64,000 bases of DNA. Source: Cystobasidiopsis lactophilus. Taxonomy: Eukaryota; Basidiomycota; Agaricostilbomycetes; Agaricostilbales; Chionosphaeraceae. The position numbers were made by a program, and so were the translations under genes. The notes beneath the pieces were generated by a model, which worked only from the letters and a program-made list of their open reading frames with translations, did not search any database and was not told the origin of the DNA. Of this stretch, positions 31,887 to 43,542 are shown piece after piece (positions within the stretch are counted from its first letter, which is position 1; each line of letters starts with the position of its first letter). The DNA lies in the NCBI GenBank assembly GCA_001599975.1, contig BCIO01000008.1:62001-126000 (forward strand), in the 5' to 3' direction.

Positions 31887-34701
31887 CTACGAGGCGTAAA
31901 AGTTGTCCAGTGCGCTAGTCTCGAGGGGGAAGACGCGGATGTGGGAGAGGCGGGACTCGAGAACGGGGTGGAGGACGTGGTCTGGTGAGCGCAAAGGCGC
32001 GCGGTGGAGAACGCGGGTGACGAGCCGGATGTCGTCCACGTAGGAGGCCAACGCGGCCACTTGCGAGTCGTACGCCAAGGCCGCCTCAACGGAAGCCGGC
32101 TTTTCGGCGTGCTGGACCATTTCTGGGTCGCTAAGCAGCCAAGCTAGATGAGCGGACATCAAGGCGTGCATGGCGGGCTTGGACAGGCGGGCGCTGGTGG
32201 CCGGGTCTTGCGACAGCAACCTCAGCGCGTCGGTCAGTGGCGTGGGATCCAGCGAAGCCACGTCGTACGGCAGCTCTTTCCGAAGCAAGGAGGCTGGGGC
32301 GGCGGCGGCCTCTCGGCGGACGAGCTCGGACCAAAGTGGTGGGCTGACATCGGGCGCGGCAACCAAGGGGAAGACGTAGCCCTGGCCTTCGATGTTGGAC
32401 GCCAGCGGCTCTTGCGGGTGGTTCCAAGCGTTGACCTGGGCGTGGGAGGGTAAGAAGTGGGCGTCGAGGATGCGGACAGCGAGGTCGAGGTGGTGGGTCG
32501 AACCGGTGAGGTGGCCGACGACGGCAAAGGTCAAGACGTGCTCGGCCGACTGCTGGATGCTCAAAGCCGCTCCCTTCCGCTTGCCCTCGCCGCCACCCTG
32601 GACCATGGCGCTCTCGGCCAATGTAGCCTCCCTCTTGAGCTCGCTCACCCTCCGCATGGCGTCCGGTTCCTTTTCTTCATACGCTCTTTTGAGCTCGGAC
32701 AAGGCCATCGAGTCCCAGGACCAAGTGAGGTGCTGGTTAAAGCCACAGTCGGGCTCGGTGGGCCAGCAAAGGTGGCCTCGGGCGAGCTTCTCGTCCAGGC
32801 GCTCCAAGTGGGAGACGATGCCCTTGATGCGGTTCGTGCTCCGAAGCGAGCTGGCCTCGGGGGTGAAGCGCTCCTGGTGCTCATGCCCGCTGAAAAGGCG
32901 GTACACCCAGCCAGACTCGATGTAGCCGGCAGTCTGGTAGACGTCCTTGATCTTGGTCTTGATGGACGCGAACGTGTCGGCCGTCAGAAAGTCCTTGTCG
33001 GACTGCTCCCAGGGCAATGTGCGCTTGTCTAGGTTGCGAGAGCGAGGGACGGCTCCTAGGCGCCAGAGGAACTCGAGCTTGGAGCGCCGGCCGTAGCGCA
33101 TGGCGGGCTGGAACTGCTCCTCTGAGTCATAGCGGAACCCGAGCTGGGGCTCTTCGGGCGCGACAGGTGCCCATTTCTCCGCTTGGGACGGGTCGTAGTC
33201 GAGCGTGTTGTTGGGATGCAAAGCGGCGTTGTCCAACAGGCGGGACATGGGGATGACGACGTGGCGTTTTCGAGAGGAGCCCTCGCCCACGGTGGATAAA
33301 GAAGCCACGAGGGACATCATGGAGGGCGGGGTGAAGAAGCAGTTGCCGTCCAAGGGGAAGACCCAGCGGGCGTGCGGCAAGTCCCGGCCGTGCTGCAGTG
33401 CAAAGTTCCGCCCTCCGTTCTGCACGTTTCCCCATGTCAGCCATGAGCCAAAATAGGGCGCAAAGGAAGAAAGAAACGCACATTATTGATGGCGTAAAGG
33501 TTCTTGTCGTGGAAGGTATAGTCGATGGCGCGGAGCTTGGCGATGGCCTGCACGCTCTCCTTGCGCTTACTGCCTTTGGAAGCTGGCAAGCGCTCCGTAG
33601 CTTCGACTGTGCATTGTGATAGCAATAATGAGCCCACGAAGAACAAAACAGGAGCCTAAGGGAAGGGGCAAGGAACGAACTGGCTGCAAAAGTCTGGTTG
33701 GAGACAGACTGGTCCTGTAGCTCGCCTTCTGCCTCTTGCTCGCGCGCGGCGGCCACCTCCACCGGTGGGCGCCCGATGCCCCAGAGCGAAGTGGCGTCCG
33801 CGACGCCCGAGTCCCAGCGCATGCCCCTGAGCTCGTATTCCTCCCACTCAAAGGGGATCTCCAAGATGCGCTCCTTGGGCACCTTGAACTCTTCGAGCAA
33901 GGACTTGACGCGGTGGAGGTGGGTGTCGGAGGTGATGCGGTTGAGGACAAAGTACTTTTCGACGCGCGCGAGCTGGTTGAGTGGTGCGACCTGCGCTAAA
34001 TGAGGGTGCTGCAAGGTGGAGGAGAAGTTGGACTCGTGGGTGAGGAGGAAGCGGAGGTTGGAGATGGTCTGGTTGGGGGCGTGCCTAGGTGGCAAGTCGT
34101 TGCCGATGATGCGGTAGAGCACCAGGGTGTCCCGCGCCTGCGGCCCCTGTCCCCCCGCGGCTTTGGGCTGGTTGTTGGTGGGCTCCAGCGTGGATTTCCG
34201 GCGCGTGCGAGACCAAGGGCGGTGGCTGGAGAGGACCAAGAAGGCGAGGCAGGCGGCGAGCAAGAGGAGGAGCATGCGCATGGACGGCCTCCGGCGCTCC
34301 TCGCGGCTCTTGCCCTTGTCCGGCCTCCCGGGCCCTGCTGCTGCGTACTGGGGCGGCGGGACGAAGCTGCCAATCCTGGGCGAGTAGAGGTGCGGCAGGG
34401 ACTCGGACGGCTTTTTGCGCCGCCGAAACATGCTGAACCTGTCAGGCGGCGGCGCACGCTCGGGCGGCGGCGGCGGGCTGAGCGGCACTGGGGAGGGGCA
34501 GGCAGACGCTTCCAGGTCGACGGAGAGCCTGGGCGAGCCCGAGGCCTCGAGCAAGGGAGTGAAGTAGCACAGCTGGCGTGGGTTCGGCGACGAGGAAGGC
34601 GACGAGGTCGACGCGGAGGAGGACGAGGCCCGGCTCTGGTGCTGGACCCTGGACAGGCTGTCGTCAATGAGACCCAAGCCCAAGCCTTTGAGCGAGTCCA
34701 T
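31887..34701 (-). CDS. Type II membrane protein: glycosyltransferase-like N-terminal part plus alginate-lyase-like C-terminal part
   Basis: The ATG at 34699-34701 gives MDSLKGLGLGLIDDSLSRVQ and a Ser/Pro-rich cytosolic tail of about 145 residues. One span follows (MRMLLLLLAACLAFLVLSS), then a Golgi-type stem. The lumenal part begins TLVLYRIIGNDLPPRHAPNQ and continues VEKYFVLNRITSDTHLHRVK and FHDKNLYAINN. Across an intron it reads NGGRNFALQHGRDLPHARWV and FPLDGNCFFTPPSMMSLVAS. This looks like a nucleotide-sugar-type domain with a final DGN motif. The C-terminal third has ALSIQQSAEHVLTFAVVGHL and LDLAVRILDAHFLPSHAQVN, the helical toroid pattern of the alginate lyase superfamily (PF05426-like), ending at 31887. 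Three exons and about 890 residues. It probably acts on a cell-wall or capsule polysaccharide in the secretory path; both domain names are recognition by eye. Confidence 0.65.
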
Positions 34702-35568
34702 TGGGTGGCCGAGTGTGTGGAACAGGCGAGCGAGAAGCGGTCACTCGGCGACGCGTCTCACAAGCCTTGTTTAGATGTTTTGGTGGCGCCTGGCTTCAGC
34801 GGCCTTCCTGCTGCTGCCCTGGGCTGCTGCTGGCTGCTTGAATACGTCTATAAACGAGTGTGCAAAGTGGCGGACAGGGCAAGACCCCCAAAGCACGAGC
34901 GCACGGGCGGCGCTGTCGATCCCCTCTGGTTTCAGCACCGCTGGTCCGAATTGCAAACTTGCTCCTGTCTGCCTGCCTTGGTCCACGTCGGCCATCATCA
35001 TCATTGCCACTTGCTAGCGTACTGCCCTCCGAGGATGATGTGAACCAGGGTGCCCCCAGCCTCGCCATTGCGCGCGCGTCTTCTGGCTGGATGGTCGTTT
35101 GCTGCTTTGTGCCCCCTCGTTTGCCCGCATCTCGTGCATATATGACACGCTCTTGGCCCTGCTGCACCGCTTGCTTGCTTGCCACAGCCACACGCGCGCG
35201 TCCACCGAGAGGCCGGGTTGTTTGCCGTAGAATCTACCCTCCACTCGCCAAAGGCTTTTTTCGAGGCCGAAGCAAAGCTTGTTCCCTCACCTTGCGTCTT
35301 GCAAACCTCTTCTTCTTCTGCTACGAACCTCAGAGACCCTTTCTGCTAGTTCAGAAACTCTCGATCCCCAATCCCCCCGCGAACAAACACTACACCTCGA
35401 GGCTTGCCTTGCTTTTTACTTCCCTAGTGGAACCAACCCTACAAACAATCACTCGCCAACCCCTTTGTTTGAACAAAGGCCTTACTGTCGTCAACCCCCC
35501 ACAACACTTGGACAACTACACACCACACCGCTGAGCGGCTCATCAATCACATCACAAAAAACAACAAA
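34702..35568. promoter_or_regulatory. Divergent promoter region
   Basis: 867 bases between two head-to-head genes. A CT-rich then CA-rich leader (about 35280-35568) ends in ACAACAAAATG, a strong start context for the right-hand gene. Plus-strand open frames here are not supported as genes. Confidence 0.5.
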
Positions 35569-36857
35569 ATGTCCATTCAAGGTCTTTCCGGTTCCATCCC
35601 CTTGGCAGCTCGGGGAGGTGTCGCTTTCGATGCTGGCCATCACCATTTCGCTGGTCGAGGTTCAATAGCAGAAGGGCATGCAGGTCATGCCGCCCATTAC
35701 CAGGACAAGAAGAGGTCCGCCAACACCTTGGTCGACGTGGTCGCAAGATCAAGTGCGTCCTCCTTCTCTCCTTCTCATTGTTTCATGACCGCCGCTCAAC
35801 GCCAGTCGAACACAGTCGGAGGAGAAAACCCGTCGCTAGCTGCACCAGTGAAAAAGAGAGGGTCAATGACAGCGGGTGCGTTGACTTTCTACTCTTCTCT
35901 CCCATGGCGAAAGATCTGACCTGGAAGCACAGCAACCAAGCGCACGTTACGCAAAGGCGCTAGGCGATCACCCATGACCGACATTGACTTCTCGCGGAGG
36001 GCAGCAAGCGGGGTCGTGGACGAAAATGAATACGGTCCGTTCTCCGTCTCTCCCTTCCCTTGCTTGAGCTGGATCTGATAGCGAGGTCGAAACAGTGGGA
36101 GTGGTAGATGTGGAGCAGGAAGACTTCATGCCGGTCCCTTCCCGAACCACCGCGCCGATGCACAAGCGCTCTACCGTCCCGACAGGCACCTCTTGGGCCG
36201 ACGGTGTTACAGGAACGTGAGTAGTTCTTAGGCCTCTTTTCTAACCAGATGCAGTAGCTGAAAGGCCTGTTGATATAGGATGTACGCGAAAATGAACAAC
36301 GGGACTTCGACTGTTGTCACCGATGCGTCCAACATCTTCGTCGTTCAAGGAGGGTAGGTCATTCTGCTTGATCTTTCAAGCCGGCTGATACTAATGGCGC
36401 ATATTATAGAGGAGACACGTCCGATGGCGGCCCGCTCTTGGCCACCATCCAGACCCAGGGTTCCGAGGCCGTGCCGTCCAGCTTGTTCTGGCTGATCGAC
36501 TCGACCGGTGACTTCTGCACAAACGACTCCACCGATACGTGCTACATCATCATGGGCCCCCCGCTCAACGACGCCCCTTACTCGGTCATCCCCTACGACA
36601 CCGGCTCCAACTCGGGCAAGGTGCCCGCGCCGCAGTGGCTCATCAACCAATCCACTGGTGTGCTCACCGGCAGCGTCAGCTCGCAACTGGTCACCTTCAG
36701 TCAGAACGAGAACGACATTGGCAATGGAGATGTTCGCCTTCCCCCTGCCTTTTCCCTTTCTTTTCTTCTGCTGACTCGGACACATTCGCAGATCGACGCA
36801 TGGACTGGAGCCCTCGACGTTGGCTACGCGCAGGTCCAACTGTACTTGGTCCAATAA
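35569..36857 (+). CDS. Hypothetical protein with dibasic sites
   Basis: No family recognised. The ATG at 35569 lies in an ACAAAATG context and gives MSIQGLSGSIPLAARGGVAF, then a Gly/His-rich stretch (DAGHHHFAGRGSIAEGHAGH). Next exons give NTVGGENPSLAAPVKKRGSM, RRSPMTDIDFSRRAASGVVD, VEQEDFMPVPSRTTAPMHKR and a compact C-terminal part: MYAKMNNGTSTVVTDASNIF, LFWLIDSTGDFCTNDSTDTC, APQWLINQSTGVLTGSVSSQ and IDAWTGALDVGYAQVQLYLV. The C-terminal part is Asn/Thr/Ser/Gly-rich with two close Cys residues, like a secreted beta-sandwich, but no hydrophobic signal peptide is visible. Dibasic KKR, KKR and HKR steps precede Ser-rich segments, as in Kex2 substrates. Seven or so exons. Strong start context and clean splice sites suggest an expressed gene. 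Confidence 0.6.
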
Positions 36858-37093
36858 AGCGCCACCCAACTGTTCTCCCCCATCGTTATTTGTCTCAACA
36901 GCCAACATTCATTCGACTGCAAAGGTTCCCAATTGTATATTTAGACGGAGGACCGCCGCGTATTTTCATATTCTGTTCCATGTTATTTATTGGGGGAAGA
37001 AGGTCAAGCAAAAGGAGGAAGCCAAAGGGACACCACGACAATCCATAACTGATCTCTTGAAACTTTTGATACCGCTTGATAAACCAATGTGCT

Positions 37094-38630
37094 CTAAGCT
37101 TTAGTGGGCTTGACCCAATCGCCCCTGGCCCAGCTTGCAATGAGGACGTGTGCAATGGCCCTTGATCTGAAAAATGAGTGGCAGGCGACAAGGTGTTAAA
37201 GAAGAGGGCCACGCACGAGCTGGGCGGCAGCCTGATGGGCTCCCCGTCGGTCAGAAGCTGCTCCTCCTTCTTCGCGCCGTTGAAGGCCGCATCGAACTCC
37301 TCGATCTCGCGGCGAGAGATGCCGGCGCGGTTGTCCAAGGCGTCGATGACGAACTGCCGAGACACCCACATCGCCTGTTCCAGCTCGTTGTCCAAGTCGG
37401 TGCGGATCACTTGGTTCGGCTCAGCGACGGCGATCAAGCCCAGCATGAGCGAGCTCGGATAGGGCCAGGGCTGGCAAGAGTGGTAGTAGACCTCCTTGCA
37501 TCGGACGCCGGCCTCTTCCCAGACCTCGCGGCGCACGGCCTCTTCCATACTCTCGCCAGGCTCCAAGAATCCAGCAAGACAAGACCTGTTGCCTTGTAAA
37601 TTAGCCGGCCGCTTCACCAGCCAGAAAGGCAGACTCACACAAAGCCTTTGGGCCAGCTTTTGTTGCGACCGAGCAGGATCTTGTCCTCGGTCGGATGCAG
37701 CACAGCCATGATGCAAACAGGGCTGGAGAAGCCATAAGCACTTCGAAAAAGAATCAAAGTGTAGAGACCCACTCAGTCCGCGGGTATTGCTGGAGCATCG
37801 ATATAAGGCAAAGTCGCCGAGAGAGCAACAATGGCGACTTACGAAGTTGTGAATGCCTTTCTTAGAGATGCAAGGTCCCTTGCTGTCGTTTGTGTTCACG
37901 CAGGCCTTCTTCCAGCCGGCCCACACACTTGCGGTCGGCTCTCCGCACCCGGCACAGTATCGGTTGCGCTTGTTCCAGTCTATCAAAGCTCTAGCTTCAC
38001 TGCAGATACCAGCTTCGTGAGCCGGAAGGCGGCTTTGATGGACGAAATCAGCTTTGGGGCATGCCGGATGAATAATGACAAAAGGCACCTTATCCCGCTG
38101 CGGAGGTCCACGAAAGACGACGACTTGGGCGATTTGCTGAGGGCGATTACATCTTCCTTGAGTTTAGTGAGGCTGGTGGCGTCCAAAGCAAAGTACGCCG
38201 GGCCTTCCGGGTAGGTGCTCTCGGCGCCCTTCTTCTCCGGCAGGGTCAAGGAGGCCTCCCCTTCCTCGACGCCCAAGAACACAACAATCGGCTTCTTCTC
38301 TTCTGCCTCGATCAAGACTGCGGACATGTGTGAGCGCTTTCGGAGACCGTCCCGCACGAGCTCCTACATACCCGGTGGCTTCACGTCCTCTGGCTTGACG
38401 AACAGCGGCTCAGTGAGGTAGGCCTTGACCTGCTCCCAGCCCACGGTCACCAGCTTGACGTCCTTGTTCTTGCTGGCTTCGCTGTCGTCGCCCTCGCAGA
38501 GCGGGTTCAGATCGCTAAGCAGCACAAAGCGGGCCGCGCTGTTCTTTGCGGCCTTGACGATGTACTCTACGTCCTGCCTGATCCATGACGCCCTGTTGAG
38601 CAGATTACCGGCATGATAGTGGGTGTACAT
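37094..38630 (-). CDS. NPY1: NADH pyrophosphatase, Nudix family (NPY1/NUDT12 type)
   Basis: Hydrolyses NADH to NMNH and AMP (also trims NAD-capped RNA in this family), often peroxisomal. The ATG at 38628-38630 gives MYTHYHAGNLLNRASWIRQD. The middle exon has FLGVEEGEASLTLPEKKGAE and GPAYFALDATSLTKLKEDVI. The zinc ribbon is present: NRYCAGCGEPT with later Cys in GWKKACV and KGPC. The Nudix box GFLEPGESMEEAVRREVWEE-AGV fits GX5EX7REUXEEXGU, and the NADH-specific SQPWPYPSSLM motif appears as CQPWPYPSSLMLGLIAVAEP. A final intron joins EPIRLPPSS to RAIAHVLIASWARGDWVKPT and a stop at 37094-37096. A read-through frame ending near 36895 is rejected. The tail ends PTKA, not a clear PTS1. Confidence 0.9.
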
Positions 38631-39679
38631 CTTGGTTGGAGGGGTGCAATTCTAGGTCTAAAAGAAGGATGCGATCAAGGCGGGGTAAAGTGGCTGCTCG
38701 AGACCAAGAGGCGATTTACCCTCTTGGTTCGCGAAAGTTCACAGACAATGCATTCATACAGAATTAGAATTGCATAGGGGCTTAGCAGGCGTAGGGTTGA
38801 TTCTAAATCAGGGTTGGAGACGACTCGGCCAGCAGACTGGCCAGAATGCTTCTCTCCTTCGGGGCTCAATCAAGTGCCCCCAAGCGCTCAAGACGCACAT
38901 GTTAGCTGCCCCAAGTCAAGCTTTGGCCCAACGCTTTCTGCCTTATCGCTTGCCACCAAGCCCTTCGCGTGGAGGCGCTCGCCATGGGTCGACTCGCGCA
39001 ACTTCGAACCACTGGGAGTCCTTGCTATTGACATTGATGACATTGATGATGTAAGGGTCGGTACTGCGGTCCAGCTTACCGCTTCGGATTGCACCCTGCA
39101 TGTTGTTTAGCTCTGATCACAGTAGGTCTAAAGACAATGCAGCGCACAGGAGCAATGTCACAGGCTGCGACCGTGTTCTTAGATATAGTTGACGCTGGGA
39201 ACCGCACTAACTACACTGAAACAATATGTCTCCCGTTGGCCAGGGCCTGACGGATGAGGATGGGAGTCTGACTGGAGACATTTGTGGACAGGCTGTTGCC
39301 AATCTCGTGGACGGTGCCTGGACAGCAAGGGAAACCGCGCTGAACAATGCGTGAAAGAGTAGTCTGAAATATCGAAATACGCAAGACAGAAGAGTCAGCA
39401 GCGGCAGTCACTGCGCAACAACAGCCGGTGGCACACGGGTTTCGACCATAATGACAGCGTAGGCATCCGAGCCGCTTCAAAGTCAAATAACACAGGATCA
39501 CAGCAGGTCAGGATAAACCAGGTAGGCACCACACTTCGATCGGGACAGAAAGTGGTCGAACAAGTCCAAGAGGTGATCTGCCCTTTTGGTCTGCGAAAGC
39601 GACACAATGCTTTCCCAAATCGGTCTTTCACACACTTTGACACACAGTGAAGAGATACAGCCCTAGCAGCCCTAGCTTC
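38631..39679. other. Divergent intergenic region
   Basis: About 1.05 kb between the NPY1-type start and the aldo-keto reductase start. No gene supported; open frames are short and unrecognisable on both strands. Confidence 0.4.
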
Positions 39680-41267
39680 ATGACCTCCAGTGGCGTCCGG
39701 AGCATATTCAGTGCAGCCGCGCCGCAGCGGCTTCGAGCCTTGGTCGCTTCCAGATGGCTCTCTTCTGGCCCACCAAGCACAACAATGACGCTCAAGCTCA
39801 AGCTGGTTGATGGAACTGAAACTCCCTGGTTGGCTTTCGGAACTTATGGTGAGCCAGACTGCGCAATCGCCTGAGAAGAGCGCATGATAACGTTTTGGGC
39901 GGCAGGGCATTCTGGTACGCTGGTCCCTCAAAATTTAGGCTCAGACTGACGATCAACCAGATCTTTTGAGTGCTGGAAAGGTTGCTCTGGACTCAGGCTT
40001 CGAGCATGTGGACACTGCCCAGGCAAGCCTCACAGAAATCCGCACATGGGCTACATCTAACTTACACCCAACCACAGCTCTACGGCAATGGATCGGTCGA
40101 GCCTCTTGTTGGACAACTTCTCAAACAGGAAAAGAAGACGGACAGCATCTACCTTACCTCTAAAAGTGCGTGCATGCTAGGCAACCTGCTCCCGCCCTCT
40201 CTGTCTGATCCCATTTTGCAGTTTCCAGGTCCGCAAAGACAACAATCAACATTGCTTTGACTGATGAAAAGTCGCCAGAATCAACGCGAACGCTGATGCC
40301 TTGCCGCTGGATCAAGTTCGCTCCTGCATTGCCTCGTCCACTGAAAAATTGGGCCGCATTCCCGATCTATGGCGAGTTCCCTTGGAATCTTACGTGTACT
40401 CCAATTAAATAAAGTGTTATCCAGGCTAATTCACAGCCCGTACGTGCCCGTGGATGGGTCTGGCAAACCGGAGCACCTGCTAGCCTGCTGGAAGATCTTG
40501 GAGGAGTTGAAGGATGAAGGCAAAGTCAAGTACGCACGACCAATGTTTCTCGACAACTTCGTATTGACAAGGTCCCAGATCGATCGGTGTCAGTAACTTT
40601 CAGCCCTGCGACTTCGAAGCCATCCTCGGCGAGGCCAAACACATTCCCGTCTGCAACCAGATCGAGTTCCAGTTAGTGACGTCTTCTGCTACCTGATATG
40701 ATCTATTAAGAAACCACATCAAAAGTCCCTATGTCTTGGACCACCTCGAGCCTGTCCTTGAACTTCAGCAAAAGCATGGCATCCGCATCGCCGCATACGG
40801 CGGCTTGGCTCCCATCGTCGGTCGGCTCTCCTGGCTTTGTGAATATCTCTGATGTAGATAACCCAGGCCCGCAACGTCAAGGATGGCCCTCTTGAGCCCG
40901 TCTTGACCGACCTTGCCGCCACTTTGTCTAAGGAGTCTGGCTTGACCGTCACCCCAGCTGCCATCTTGCTCAAATGGCTCAAGGCATTTGGCGCTATCAC
41001 AATAACCATGTCCTCTAACCCCGACCACATCAAAGCCGCAGCTGGTAGGTTGAAGCTAATTTGCCACCCGATGGCCAGACTGACGATTTGCTTTCAGCGG
41101 TTGATGAATCTCGCGACTTGACTCCGGAAGAGTTCGAATTGATCTCCCATACGGGAAAAAGGGGCCATTGCCGATATTACGGCGGGTTGATGGAGAACGA
41201 GTTCCCGGTGCCCGAAGCCACGCTCGCCAAGACGCTCAAGGGCGATGTCTTTGCGTTGGCGACTTAG
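39680..41267 (+). CDS. Aldo-keto reductase with mitochondrial-type leader
   Basis: NADPH-dependent carbonyl reductase of the AKR fold. The first ATG (39680) gives MTSSGVRSIFSAAAPQRLRA and LVASRWLSSG, an Arg/Ser/Ala leader like a mitochondrial presequence. A second ATG begins MTLKLKLVDGTETPWLAFGT, the usual AKR start. The catalytic residues can be followed through the exons: Asp in SGFEHVDTAQ, Tyr in LYGNGSVEPL, Lys in IYLTSK and His in LIHSPYVPV. Then come LLACWKILEELKDEGKVK, SNFQPCDFEAILGEAKHIPV, CNQIEFQ, IRIAAYGGLAPIV and the C-terminal PAAILLKWLKAFGAITITMS, ending TLKGDVFALAT. About ten exons. Two initiation sites could give mitochondrial and cytosolic forms; that is inference. Confidence 0.82.
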
Positions 41268-42136
41268 AGCTACAAGTATCAGCAGCTCCTTTCGAATGCT
41301 CAAGCTGCATTGGTCCACGTATCCAAGGTAGTTGGACTTCACTCTCCATCACGCCTTGAGAACCCTTTCGTCGCCTCGGATTGCAAGAACTCAAAATAGT
41401 GAGTCTACGGCGTTTGACTCCTCTCTCACTTGGGAGTATGCCTCGGACAAAAATGACCCCTTCTGTGAGTCTTTGTATCGACGAATTGGTAACAAGCAGG
41501 AGGATCTGGGGTGCGGCAATAGCTCTGGATGGCGTCGTATACTTGGAATAAGATGCCACACGTTTGGCAGAAGTAATTGTGGATTATAACTGGGCACATT
41601 CTCGTTCAGTCGAGGAACCTGGCTGATGCTGAATAATGGCAATGGTGGAAGAGGAGTGCGTCGAGCGGACTCGAGCGACGAGGTGAGCGAGACCAACAAG
41701 CCCTGCCCATTTTATAGGCCAACTCTACACCGCCTTTCTTGTTTGCTCAACGTACAAAACGTGTAAGCTCAATACGCATTCTAGTGTCTGGCTCACAAAG
41801 GTACAACAGGTTTGGGGGAGAGCCCTTTCTCTTTGGCGTACAGGGCTTCGAAATGGTGAACAGCTTCCCTTAGTGCCTGTCTTGGATGCAAGTCTCACTG
41901 TCTTTGGGGTACGTTCGGTTGTATGAACGCATTCTGAAATTTGGGTCTGCTCTTCGTTGGTCCTCCACGACGGCCTTCCCTAGCTCCAATGTCAGGTTCA
42001 CTGACTTCAAAGCAGCAGATGATGATGGTCACCGAGTCACAAGAAGCGTTGCCTGATGGACGCATGCATTGCGAAAGAGAAAGATTGTACATTGAAAGTC
42101 TAATCGCACGCTGGAACCCAAGCCAAATGTCCTCTG
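41268..42136. other. Convergent intergenic region
   Basis: No gene supported between the two 3' ends; short frames only. Confidence 0.4.
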
Positions 42137-43395
42137 TTAGACCTTGCGACCCGCATGCCCGGAGCTCTTCGTCTTCTTCCCTCCGTCTCCTTTGCCGCCC
42201 GCACCTCCCTTGCCCCCGCCGCTCGCGTTCTTGGACTTTTCAAACCCACGGTCGGGCTTCTTGAACGACTTGTTCTTCTTGCCGTGCTGGTTCTTGGGCA
42301 CCTTGGGCTTCTTGATGCCCTTCTTCCGGTCCGACTTGGCCTGGATGCGGGCTTGGATGTTGGCGGTGCGCTTCTTCTGTCGGGCCGCTTGCTGCGAGCT
42401 GGTCTCTTCTTTCCTCTCCGCCCTATTACTCCCTTGTATGAGCACCGGAATGAAATGTACGAAGAGAGGGTGGACGCACCAAGCGGTCCGCGACTTTGAC
42501 TTGGCCTTCTCCTGCCTCTTGATCATCTTCTTCAAGCGGCCCTCGTCATCCAGCACTTTCTCCCCTTTCGCGCGCGCTTCCACCGACGCCCACTGGTCCT
42601 TCTCCTCCGCCCTTTCGCGAGCTTGAGGGGTGATCTTGGCCAGGAAGGCTTTGCGGCTTTCGAGCTTGGCCAGAGCGGCGGCCGGGTCCTTCTTGTTGCT
42701 GGACTTGGAGGGGCGAGATGGAGGAAGCACGTCAACTGGCTTGAGGGCAGAAGAAGAGGCAAAGTCTATGCGGCTGAAAGTCAAGTCGGCCTCTTGTTGT
42801 TGAGGAGGGGGAGGCGAGGGAGCGGCAGGAGGGACGACGACCTCCTTCTGCTTGTCCTTCTTGGTGTCAGCAGGAGGCTCGACGACGGGCTTGTCCTTCT
42901 TCTGCTTGTTCTTGCGCTTCTCCTGCTTGGCCTGCTGTTGCTGCCGCTTGCTCTCCTGGATGAGCTCCTCCCTCCCCTTGGCTTTCGGCTTGCCCGAGCC
43001 CCTCTCCGCCGCCAAAGCCGCAATCTTAGCCGCCAGCTTGGCCTTGAGCTCCTCCCTGGACAAGCCGCTGCCTGAGATCTGGCTGCCCTTGACTTTCTCA
43101 CCGGCGGGCTGGGCGGGGTCGAGCGAGTACTTTTGCTTGAGAAAAGCTTTTTTCTGGGCGGCGGACACGGCGGGCTTCTTGACCGGCTTGCCCGAGCTGA
43201 AGCTGGTGCTGCTCGAGGCCGGCCTGAGGAAGTGAGAGGGGATCTGCGCCTCGAACGCTTCGAACACGGCCGCCGTCTCGGCCAAGCTGGCCTGCGAAAA
43301 TTCGTTCAAAAGTCAGGGGACAAAGGCGGACGAAAGTCTGGGTTTGGCTGGCTGCAACGCACTTTGATGGACTCTAAGTCTTTGCTTTCGGCCAT
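42137..43395 (-). CDS. RRP14: SURF6/Rrp14-type ribosome biogenesis protein
   Basis: A nucleolar RNA-binding protein for rRNA processing, mainly of the large subunit. A tiny first exon from the ATG at 43393-43395 (MAESKDLESIK) joins across a GTGCGT intron to ASLAETAAVFEAFEAQIPSH. A basic N-terminal region follows (SREELKAKLAAKIAALAAER, QESKRQQQQAKQEKRKNKQK). The SURF6 core gives FSRIDFASSS, AALAKLESRKAFLAKITPQA, WASVEARAKGEKVLDDEGRL and KKMIKRQEKAKSKSRTAW, joined by an intron to AERKEETSSQQAARQKKRTA. The Lys/Gly-rich tail (KPKVPKNQHGKKNKSFKKPD) ends GHAGRKV at 42137. The K-S-K-S-x-x-x-W-x-E-R-K-E block is typical. It shares a 147-base promoter with the NIPA gene at 43543. Confidence 0.85.
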
Positions 43396-43542
43396 TGGGA
43401 GCGACAGGCGAAGCGAGGCGGTGGACCTTCGAGGGCGCTCTCGCTGTTGGAGAGGAACGACCTCTGAAGCCGGCGCGACAATGTCAATGTCCGACTCGAC
43501 TTGCCTCTGGTAGACGAGCAGTTAAGAGAGCAGCTTGGGTAA

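Noticed and set aside
34000-35043. Long plus-strand open frame (about 347 codons)
   Set aside because: It lies antisense to the glycosyltransferase-like gene in GC-rich DNA, has repetitive Gly/Arg/Glu composition and no recognisable domain.
36895-37093. Read-through C-terminal extension of the NADH pyrophosphatase
   Set aside because: A clean GTGCGT...TTTCAG intron restores the expected RAIAHVLIASW ending, so the longer frame is an intron read-through.
42144-43235. Plus-strand open frames antisense to SURF6/Rrp14
   Set aside because: Leu/Phe-rich shadows of Lys-rich codons on the real strand.
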